Below are positions 57,089-64,000 of a stretch of DNA of 64,000 nt, one piece after another (the stretch's first letter is position 1; each line of letters starts with the position of its first letter). The notes under the pieces are model-generated. The model did no database searches. It was given only the letters and a program-made list of their open reading frames with translations, and had not been told where the DNA came from. The translations under genes were made by a program, and so were the position numbers. The DNA is from G963701675 sp963701675 (GTDB lineage: Bacteria > Planctomycetota > Planctomycetia > Gemmatales > Gemmataceae): positions 8,060,001 to 8,124,000 of the forward strand of contig OY969623.1 in NCBI GenBank assembly GCA_963701675.1, read 5' to 3'.

Positions 57089-57920
57089 ATGAGCTTCGTC
57101 AGCACCAAAGACGGCGTCGAGATCTACTACAAGGACTGGGGCCCGCAGAAACGCGCAGCCGATCATGTTCCATCACGGCTGGCCGCTGAGTTCCGACGAC
57201 TGGGACACCCAGATGCTCTTCTTCGTCGGGAAGGGCTACCGCGTCGTCGCCCACGACCGGCGCGGACACGGCCGTTCGAGCCAGGTCAGCGACGGCCACG
57301 ACATGGACCACTACGCCGCCGACGTCGCCGCGGTCGTCGAGCACCTCGACTTGCGCAACGCCATCCACATCGGCCATTCGACCGGCGGCGGCGAGGCAAC
57401 TCGATACGTCGCCCGCCACGGCAAGGGCCGCGTCGCCAAGCTGGTGCTGATCGGGGCCGTGCCGCCGCTCATGGTCAAGACGGCCGCCAATCCGGGCGGC
57501 ATGCCCGTCGAGGTTCTGGATGGCCTGCGGCAGCAATACGCGGCGAACCGCGCACAGTTCTACCTCGACTTCGCGAGCGGTCCCTTCTACGGCTTCAACC
57601 GGCCGGGCGCGAAGGTGTCCCAGGGCGTGATCCAGAACTGGTGGCGCCAGGGCATGATGGGGAGCACGAAGGCGCACTACGACGGCGTCAAGGCCTTCTC
57701 CGAGACGGACTTCACCGAAGACCTGAAAACCATCGACGTGCCGACACTGGTCATGCACGGCGACGACGACCAGATCGTGCCGATCGCCAACTCCGCATTG
57801 CTGTCGGTCAAGCTGCTGAAGAACGGCGTGCTGAAGGTCTACGAGAAGTTTCCGCACGGCATGTGCACGACGCACGCCGACGTGATCAATGCCGACTTGC
57901 TGGCATTCCTGAAGTCGTGA
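57089..57920 (+). CDS. Alpha/beta hydrolase (chloroperoxidase/arylesterase type), one frameshift
   Basis: The ATG at 57089 begins MSFVSTKDGVEIYYKDWGP. An extra A in the AAA at about 57149 would account for the break; the next frame continues NAQPIMFHHGWPLSSDDWDT. The catalytic Ser is in IHIGHSTGGGEATRYV, Asp near TLVMHGDDDQIVP and His in EKFPHGMCTTHAD. About 275 residues in all, the usual length. Members of this family cleave esters and lactones or show perhydrolase activity with peroxide. The defect sits in a homopolymer and may be a sequencing error. Confidence 0.82.
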
Positions 57921-58022
57921 TCCCCCAGGACACGCGCCTTTGAATGAGAACAACACTCAGAGAAATGTCGGGCAATCACGCCCAGTTTCATAAAGGGAAC
58001 TCATTAACAAGGAGAACCGAAC

Positions 58023-58962
58023 ATGAATGAACGGAAGATTTCTTCGATGGTCGAACCGGCGGCGTTCGGCAGGAGACCGGCGTCCGACGAGTTGGTTCCG
58101 TCGCGCTACGCGCTGCAGGTCGGCGAGATTGACGTGCTGGTGATCAGCGATGGGGTGCTATCGCTGCCAGGCGCGATGTTGGGCCACAACGCCGACCCGA
58201 CCGTCCGGTCGGCCTGGCTGGAGGACCACTTCCAGCGGCCGGACGATGCTCGAGTGGGCGCTGAACGTGGTCGTGGTGCGCAGCGGCGACCGGACCATAC
58301 TCATCGACGCTGGGCTAGGGGCGGACCCGGACTTGAACTTGCCGCGGGCCGGGCGGTTGGTCCAGCGACTGGAGGCCGCCGGCATCGATCTCGCATCCGT
58401 GACCGACGTGGTGCTTACCCACATGCACATGGACCACATTGGCGGGCTGCTCGTCGACGGGGTGAGGGACCGGCTGCGTCCCGACCTGCGGGTCCACCTG
58501 GCGGCCGCCGAGGCCGAGTTCTGGGCGTCGCCCGATTTCTCCCGCGTCTCCATGCCGCCGGGGTTCCCGGACGCGCTGCGGCGGACGGCCAAGCGGTTCT
58601 TGAACGAGTACAGCAGTCAGATGCGGCCGTTCGAGACGGAGTACGAGGTGGCGCCGGGGGTGCTCGTCCATCGCACCGGCGGCCACACCCCCGGGCACAG
58701 CGTGGTCCGCCTGGCGTCCGGCGGCGACCGGCTGACGTTCGCCGGCGACGCCGTGTTCCAGGTCGGGTTCGAACACCCCGATTGGTACAACGGCTTCGAA
58801 CACGACCCCGAGGAGGCGGCCCGCGTCCGCGTCGGTCTTTTGCGGGAGCTGGCGGCGAACCGCGAGTCGCTGGTGGCCACTCACCTGTCGTTCCCGTCCG
58901 TCTGCCATGTGGCGGTCGACGGCGACGCCTTTCGTTGGGTACCGGGCCCCTGGGAGTACTGA
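58023..58962 (+). CDS. Metallo-beta-lactamase-fold hydrolase, one frameshift
   Basis: ATG 58023 with CAAGGAGAACCGAAC ahead. The first 75 codons read to LEDHFQRPDDARV. One base less near 58240 gives PDMLEWALNVVVVRSGDRTI and the rest of the fold: THMHMDHIGGLLVDG (zinc-binding HxHxDH), GGHTPGHSVVRLA, LTFAGDAVFQVGFEHP, VATHLSFPSV. Similar to MBL-fold proteins that act on lactones or other esters. Two zinc sites are complete. Located directly after the alpha/beta hydrolase. Confidence 0.83.
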
Positions 58963-59116
58963 CCGCTTGTTGGGTTAGGGCCGAACTTGGCGCGGTGCCA
59001 GACCGGGGTCGCAACCCAGGCACCGGCTGGTAACCTTTGTCGTTCCGCCTCACCACGCGCCGCGGGTGTAAGCTCGCATACTCTTTCGATTCATGGCAAC
59101 GTGCCGGGAGTCGGCT

Positions 59117-59556
59117 ATGAGGGAAATCGCTGACGTGCTGAATACTGTCGATGGCTCCAAGGCCGAGCGCTTGGCGGCGCAGCGAGCCTTCTTGCGCGGC
59201 GCATCGCGATCTGGAACGAAATCCAGGAGGGCAACTTCCCAGATGCCTACGCCTCGGTCGGGGGCAAGAAGTTCGTTGGTGCCCCAAGAAAGACCGCGAT
59301 TCGATGCGACTTCTTGATGGCCAGCAAGATCGCCCTAGGGCGCAAGTACGCTGGAGACCGCACCTCCGATCTGGCGCAGCGCGACCTGCTGTTCAGCGTT
59401 CTGCGCGATCGCGAGGTGTTTCCGGATCGAACTGGAAGCAAGTTCTATTGCTGCCCGAAGTGCACGGCGAAGTTGTACGAGTGCGTGAGTGCCAAAGTCT
59501 TCCGTTACATCGACAACGAGAAATGGAAGGCCGAGATTGAAACTGGCCGGGGGTAG
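59117..59556 (+). CDS. Unknown protein with C-terminal CxxC, one frameshift
   Basis: ATG 59117, with GGGAG six bases ahead, reads MREIADVLNTVDGSKAERLA; near 59205 the frame shifts to IAIWNEIQEGNFPDAYASVG. It continues through GAPRKTAIRCDFLMASKIAL and SKFYCCPKCTAKLYECVSAK to a TAG at 59556. About 145 residues. The late CCPKC pair may bind zinc. No family recognised, but the composition is clearly protein-like on both sides of the shift. Confidence 0.5.
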
Positions 59557-59583
59557 ACGCAACGTCGGTTCATATTCAACTGG

Positions 59584-59817
59584 GTGCGCCTACGGCCGGG
59601 GGAGCGACTCTGGCTGTACTCCGACGGGCTGGTGGAAGCGATGAATGCGGCGGGGCAGCAATTCGGCCCGGAACGGCTCGTCGCCGAGTTGCGCGCCGCG
59701 TCCGCCGGAGACTTGAGCGACGGGCTCAGGACAGTGCTGCGGGCGGTCGAGAATTGGGCGGGGGGGACGGGGCCGCAGGATGATATCTCCCTGATTGCCA
59801 TGGAGATCGGCTCTTGA
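59584..59817 (+). pseudogene. C-terminal fragment of a PP2C/SpoIIE-type phosphatase
   Basis: RLRPGERLWLYSDGLVEAMN (with the SDG motif whose Asp binds metal) and later GGTGPQDDISLIAMEI are the last two conserved blocks of SpoIIE/RsbU-type Ser phosphatases. The upstream catalytic part is absent; the preceding sequence belongs to the unknown gene. I read it as a truncated relic. No signs of a usable start. Confidence 0.7.
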
Positions 59818-59881
59818 ATCAGTCCTCAAAGCGTAAAATACCCGGCGTTGTTTGACTTGTTCTCTTGGAAAGGATGACCTT

Positions 59882-60661
59882 ATGAAAGTGCTCACGACGA
59901 AGCGGACGATGATTTCAGTCACCCTCGTTGCTTTGATTGCAGCCACGGCTGTCCTGATCCGGACGAGCGGGAATGTCGCGCACGCCGAGCAAGCTGGCCA
60001 ACCAGCCCGGCAAGCCACCGAGACGAAGAAGGTGCTGCTCGATCCCGCTGACACAGTAATGCTGCTGCTCGATCATCAGAACGGACTATTTCAGACCGTA
60101 AAGGATGTGCCGGTCGCTGAACTGCGGACCAACACCGTGATCCTTGCTAAGGTTGCCAAGCTTGCGAAGGTTCCCGTCATCACCACGGCGTCCGAGCCAA
60201 ACGGTCCGAACGGGCCGCTGATGCATGAACTCCAGGAGATGGCGGCGGACGCGACCTACGTGCCGCGCAAGGGCGAGATCAGTGCCTGGGACAACGAGGA
60301 TTTTGTGAAGACCGTCAAGAAGACCGGCCGGAAGACCCTGGTGATCGCCGGGGTCTGGACGAGCGTGTGCGTGGCCTTCCCGGCGCTTCAGGCCAAGGCA
60401 GAGGGTTACAACGTGTACTTCGTCACCGATGCCTCGGGCGACCCAAGCCCGCTGGCCTCGCAGACGACTATCGCGCGGTTGGCACAGGCCGGAATTGTTC
60501 CGATGTCAACCAACGCCGTGTTCTGCGAGTTGCAACGAACGTGGAATAGACCGGACGCCGCTCAATACGCCGAGCTATACGCCGCGTATTCCCCGAACTA
60601 CCAGGCCGTGATGGAAAGCTACAAAAAGGCCCAGGACGCCGCTGGCCAGCCAAAGAAATGA
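59882..60661 (+). CDS. Exported isochorismatase-family cysteine hydrolase
   Basis: 259 residues; ATG 59882 with AAAGGATGACC ahead. A signal peptide occupies about residues 1-36. Family motifs are ADTVMLLLDHQNGLFQTVKD (catalytic Asp), RKTLVIAGVWTSVCVAFPAL (catalytic Cys in TSVCV), and VTDASGDPSPLA. Members hydrolyse amides or vinyl ethers (nicotinamidase, ureidoacrylate hydrolase); secreted versions often act on unknown amides. It precedes an exported amidohydrolase by 32 bp; the two may form an operon. Confidence 0.87.
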   Translation: MKVLTTKRTMISVTLVALIAATAVLIRTSGNVAHAEQAGQPARQATETKKVLLDPADTVMLLLDHQNGLFQTVKDVPVAELRTNTVILAKVAKLAKVPVITTASEPNGPNGPLMHELQEMAADATYVPRKGEISAWDNEDFVKTVKKTGRKTLVIAGVWTSVCVAFPALQAKAEGYNVYFVTDASGDPSPLASQTTIARLAQAGIVPMSTNAVFCELQRTWNRPDAAQYAELYAAYSPNYQAVMESYKKAQDAAGQPKK

Positions 60662-60693
60662 GGCCATTTCATTAGCTCGGAGGAGAGATTGTC

Positions 60694-62547
60694 ATGACGG
60701 ACAAACCGACGCGGAGAGCCTTCTTGCGGTCCGGGGTCGCTGCCAGTGTGGCCTGCACCGTAGGAGAATCAGCTACGAGAGCCAGGGCCCCTGCCGAAAG
60801 AGCAGACCTAATTCTCCTCAACGGCCGCGTGGCCACACTGGACCGGCGGCGCCCCACTGCATCGGCTGTGGCCATCAAGGCCGGCAAGTTCGTCGCAGTA
60901 GGGGCCGACAAAGATATGCAGGCCCACCGCGCCGACCAGACGCAGGTGATCGACGCGGGCGGGCGGACTATCATCCCCGGACTTAACGACTCCCATCTTC
61001 ACCTGATCCGGGGCGGACTCAACTACAACCTTGAACTGCGTTGGGACGGCGTGCCGTCACTGGCCGACGCTCTCACGTTACTGCGCGAGCAGGCCCGGCG
61101 CACCCCGCCGCCGCAGTGGGTCCGCGTCGTGGGCGGCTGGACTGAATTTCAATTCAAAGAGCGCCGAATGCCGACGTTGAAGGAAATCAACGAGGCGGCG
61201 CCCGACACGCCAGTCTTCGTTCTGCACCTTTACGACCGAGCCTGGCTCAACCAGGCAGCTCTACGCGCGGTCGGCTACGCCAAGGACACCCCCGACCCGC
61301 CCGGTGGTCAGATCGAGCGGGACAAACAGGGCAATCCGACCGGCCTACTGATCGCCAAGCCCAACGCGAGAATCCTTTACGACACTCTGGCCAAGGGACC
61401 GAAGCTCGCGCCGGAGGATCAGATCATCTCGACCCGGTTGTTCCTGCGCGAGATGAACCGCCTGGGCATCACGAGCTGTATTGACGCCGGCGGCGGCTAC
61501 CAGAATTACCCCGACGATTACCAGATCATCGCCAAGCTGGCCAAGGAAGGTCAACTGACCGTCCGCATCGCCTACAACCTGTTCACGCAGCGGCCGAGGC
61601 AAGAGAAGGAGGACTTCGCCAAGTGGATCAAGACGGCCAAGCCGGGTGATGGTGATGATTTCTACCGCATGAATGGCGCAGGGGAGATGCTTGTGTATTC
61701 CGCCGCCGATTTCGAGGACTTCCTTGAGCCGCGTCCCGACATGCCCAAAACGCTCGAACCAGATCTGACCGAGGTCGTGACACTGTTGGCCAAAAATCGC
61801 TGGCCGTTCCGCTTGCACGCCACGTATGACGAGACGATTTCGAGTGCCCTCAGCGTCTTTGAAACAGTGAACAAGCAAGTGCAATTTAGCGGCCTTCGCT
61901 GGTTCTTCGATCATGCCGAGACGATCTCGGAGAGAAACATCGAGCGGGTCAAGGCCCTTGGCGGCGGGATTGCGGTGCAGCATCGGATGGCGTTTCAGGG
62001 AGAGTATTTCCTCGACCGCTACGGCAAGAAAGCGACGGAGCATTCACCACCGATCTCTCAAATGCTGCGAATGGGTGTGCCTGTCGGAGCGGGTACCGAT
62101 GGCACGCGCGTCGCCAGTTACAATCCGTGGATCGCCTTGTACTGGCTTGTGGCCGGCAGGACGGTCGGGGGAACTTTGCTCTACCCGGAAGCTAATCGAC
62201 TCGATCGTACAGAAGCATTGCGGCGGTACACCCTTGGGAGCGCATGGTTTTCCAGCGAGGAAGATAAAAAGGGGTCCATCGAGACAGGCCGACTCGCTGA
62301 CCTGGCGGTGCTGTCGGCGGATTACTTCTCCGTTCCAGAAGCGGAGATCAAGAGGATCGAGTCGGTGCTTACGGTCTTAGGCGGCAAGGTAGTGTATGCG
62401 GCTGGAGCCTTCGCGAAGTTCTCGCCCCCGGCACTTCCTTCCCGCCCGGACTGGTCACCAGTGAAGGTCTACGGCGGCTACCAACAGCACGTTGCAACAT
62501 TGCCTGAGTCAATGCTGCGGGTAGCATGCGATTGCTTTGCATTCTAG
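60694..62547 (+). CDS. Exported amidohydrolase (YtcJ-like, TAT signal)
   Basis: 617 residues; CGGAGGAGAGATTG ahead of ATG 60694. The N-terminus TRRAFLRSGVAASVACTVGE carries a twin-arginine signal. The metal-dependent hydrolase fold is clear: VIDAGGRTIIPGLNDSHLHL with the His-x-His pair, then WPFRLHATYDETISSALSVF, WFFDHAETISERNIERVKAL, GAGTDGTRVASYNPWIALYW. YtcJ-type enzymes hydrolyse N-acyl or imide bonds outside the cytoplasm. Substrate unknown. Intact and of usual length. Confidence 0.87.
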   Translation: MTDKPTRRAFLRSGVAASVACTVGESATRARAPAERADLILLNGRVATLDRRRPTASAVAIKAGKFVAVGADKDMQAHRADQTQVIDAGGRTIIPGLNDSHLHLIRGGLNYNLELRWDGVPSLADALTLLREQARRTPPPQWVRVVGGWTEFQFKERRMPTLKEINEAAPDTPVFVLHLYDRAWLNQAALRAVGYAKDTPDPPGGQIERDKQGNPTGLLIAKPNARILYDTLAKGPKLAPEDQIISTRLFLREMNRLGITSCIDAGGGYQNYPDDYQIIAKLAKEGQLTVRIAYNLFTQRPRQEKEDFAKWIKTAKPGDGDDFYRMNGAGEMLVYSAADFEDFLEPRPDMPKTLEPDLTEVVTLLAKNRWPFRLHATYDETISSALSVFETVNKQVQFSGLRWFFDHAETISERNIERVKALGGGIAVQHRMAFQGEYFLDRYGKKATEHSPPISQMLRMGVPVGAGTDGTRVASYNPWIALYWLVAGRTVGGTLLYPEANRLDRTEALRRYTLGSAWFSSEEDKKGSIETGRLADLAVLSADYFSVPEAEIKRIESVLTVLGGKVVYAAGAFAKFSPPALPSRPDWSPVKVYGGYQQHVATLPESMLRVACDCFAF

Positions 62548-62607
62548 GGCATCGTACGTTAATAAGCGCGTCGGCAAAGTAAAGCGACGCTCCAGGAATG
62601 GCTCATC

Positions 62608-63108
62608 ATGATGAAACGAAATCAGGCTGGGGGTAAGGAAAGGAAGGAGTCCCTCTTTTTTGAAGACTTGCACACTGGACAACGATTCACGAGCGGGGTG
62701 CATGTAATCGATGAGGAGCAGATCAAGGCGTTTGCAAGGCAATTCGATCCTCAACCGTTTCATTGCGATGTCGAGACCGCGAAGGACACGTTGTTCCAAG
62801 GACTGGTGGCGAGCGGGTGGCACACAGCGGCGATCACGATGCGGCTGCTGGTGGAAAGTGGTTTGCCCATCGCCGGTGGACTCATCGGTGCTGGCGGCGA
62901 AATCACTTGGCCGAAACCGACGCGACCGGGCGATATACTCCAGGTCGAGAGCGAAATCATCGAACTGAGGCCGTCACGATCGCATCCGAAACGCGGCATG
63001 GCAACCAGTCGCAGCGAGACGCGCAACCAGCGCGGTGAGGTCGTTCAGGTGCTGGTGGCCAAGCTCGTTGTGCCGCGCCGCCCTGTTGGAATCGTCGAGA
63101 TTCACTGA
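62608..63108 (+). CDS. MaoC-family dehydratase
   Basis: 166 residues. The hot-dog fold motif appears as FARQFDPQPFHCDVETAKDT and GLVASGWHTAAITMRLLVES, with the catalytic Asp/His pair of (R)-specific enoyl-CoA hydratases (FDPQPFH). GGEITWPKPTRPGDILQVES then follows. It probably hydrates an enoyl-CoA or acts on a related thioester. Monocistronic in appearance, about 60 bp after the amidohydrolase. Confidence 0.85.
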   Translation: MMKRNQAGGKERKESLFFEDLHTGQRFTSGVHVIDEEQIKAFARQFDPQPFHCDVETAKDTLFQGLVASGWHTAAITMRLLVESGLPIAGGLIGAGGEITWPKPTRPGDILQVESEIIELRPSRSHPKRGMATSRSETRNQRGEVVQVLVAKLVVPRRPVGIVEIH

Positions 63109-63424
63109 ACGTGCAGTAAACTACGCTGCGCGATTACCAACTCGTGCAACAACGATTCGTTGAGGTACGGTTGCCCCGTCTCTTCCCCGTTTGTAGGCGG
63201 GCACGTTCCAAACTGTCTTCTGAACCGACCCAAGGTTCTTAAGACAGACTTTAGTGTGAGCGATGGCGACCAGTGGTGGAGCTGACGGCGCCGGTTTTGT
63301 TCGGCCTTTCGCATGGGTGGCTTTGGCAAAAGTACGCTGGACGAGTTAGACTTCTGGTGCAAGAATTCGGAGCGGCATCATCCATGCTCGACAATCCGGA
63401 CCATACAACGATGTGCGGACGAAC
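63109..63424. other. Intergenic region
   Basis: 316 bp. An antisense frame (63102-63362) has little coding character and no ribosome-binding site. I see no clear hairpin, RNA or promoter box; the promoter of the last gene should lie here. Confidence 0.4.
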
Positions 63425-64000
63425 ATGACAGCGGCACAAGCGACATCCCACATATCGAGCCGGGGGCGTATTTGGCTGGCGGCGTGGGCTCTCTGCGTAG
63501 TGGGCCTGGCCGCGGGCGGCGGACTATTGGTGGTGCCAAGCATCCGTGCACACCGGCAAGCCGAGGTCGGCCGACATGCGGCTGCGCTCGATCCGAACGC
63601 CGACGACCCGGGTGTCACCGCCGCGGATCGGACAACGCCGACCGACGTTCAACCCACGCGCGTGTTGGCCGGCACTTATGTTGATCGCATCATCCAGCTC
63701 TCGGTCAAGGATGTGATTTGGACCGTCGACTTCTACTTGTGGTTTCGCTGGCGCGGTGAAACGCCACGTACGTTGGAAGGATTCCAAGTGGTGGACGGTA
63801 ACATCGAGACTAAGGAACTCGAAGCCGACGACACTGTGCAAGGCGAACGCTACCAGCGATTCCGCGTCGTAGCCAAGATCACCAAGTTCTTCGACGTCGC
63901 TCGGTTCCCCTTTGACGATCATCTCTTGTTGATCGCGATCGAACATCCAGCGCACACGCGGAACGAGTTGATATTCGTAGCCGACGAGCAGAATTCGGCG
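63425..64000 (+). CDS. N-terminal part of a pentameric-channel-like membrane protein (cut by window end)
   Basis: 192 codons, open to the end of the window. One hydrophobic helix near the start (IWLAAWALCVVGLAAGGGLL) could be a signal anchor. Then come VLAGTYVDRIIQLSVKDVIW, TVDFYLWFRWRGETPRTLEG, GERYQRFRVVAKITKFFDVA and RFPFDDHLLLIAIEHP. The spacing of FYLWFRW and FPFDDH recalls the ligand-binding domain of Cys-loop-type channels (WxPD, FPFDxQ), though the Cys-loop cysteines are not seen. Transmembrane helices are expected past the window end. Assignment is tentative. Confidence 0.55.
   Translation, partial: MTAAQATSHISSRGRIWLAAWALCVVGLAAGGGLLVVPSIRAHRQAEVGRHAAALDPNADDPGVTAADRTTPTDVQPTRVLAGTYVDRIIQLSVKDVIWTVDFYLWFRWRGETPRTLEGFQVVDGNIETKELEADDTVQGERYQRFRVVAKITKFFDVARFPFDDHLLLIAIEHPAHTRNELIFVADEQNSA

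Noticed and set aside
63102..63362. Minus-strand frame of 86 codons
   Set aside because: No ribosome-binding site, no recognisable pattern, and it overlaps the end of the MaoC gene.

Overview
The window most likely comes from a planctomycete. The RTX-type protein at 22.2 kb and the beta-helix protein at 7.7 kb both begin with the 'LE(T/G)R' surface-protein signature (LETRLAPA; LESLEGRTML). There are also several Ser/Thr kinases with TPR tails, ECF sigma/kinase neighbours, HEAT-repeat proteins and a glucoamylase-family protein. I saw no rRNA, tRNA, CRISPR array or replication origin.

Layout. 0-10 kb: secreted or structural proteins (NRP-repeat/TPR protein, three-fold repeat protein, HEAT protein, PLP decarboxylase, zinc-ribbon membrane protein, beta-helix protein). 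10.4-18.7 kb: a defence remnant with a SLOG-SLATT-like membrane protein converging on a broken DISARM-type operon (MTase fragment, PLD protein, DrmA helicase, truncated DrmB). 19-26 kb: glucoamylase-family protein, ECF sigma factor, RTX-like protein with a clear terminator, and an unknown two-part protein. 26-34 kb: a large kinase-ATPase-TPR signalling gene, a FabG-like SDR and a GAF/sigma-54 activator. 34.2-36.9 kb: a complete 2,685-bp IS1-like transposon with 18-bp inverted repeats, an 8-bp target duplication and three passenger genes. 37-43 kb: small proteins, including one with a STAS domain, and an RND efflux pair. 43.3-50.5 kb: a same-strand redox/stress cluster. 50.5-59.8 kb: a GC-rich stretch with many frameshifts (two ECF sigma factors, a decayed kinase-TPR gene, small enzymes). 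59.9-64 kb: isochorismatase, amidohydrolase and MaoC-type enzymes, then the start of a receptor-like membrane protein.

The most striking finding is in the redox cluster. Two adjacent reading frames are interrupted by a single TGA exactly where a catalytic cysteine belongs, and each TGA is followed at the right distance by a hairpin that could be a bacterial SECIS. The first is a Na+/H+ antiporter with a C-terminal rhodanese domain (CA-TGA-PNE in place of CACPNE). The second is a 2-Cys peroxiredoxin (V-TGA-PTE in place of VCPTE) that continues without a break into a Ser/Thr protein kinase. I read both as selenoproteins. The second would be a selenocysteine peroxiredoxin-kinase fusion, an obvious candidate for a peroxide-sensing kinase. 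The cluster also holds a cyclic-nucleotide-binding/thioredoxin-reductase-like flavoprotein and a PTS enzyme I homologue.

Caution: at least fifteen genes carry apparent one-base frameshifts, some in short homopolymers. Many may be uncorrected sequencing indels rather than true decay. The two TGA codons differ in kind: the frame stays intact on both sides and only the cysteine codon is changed.
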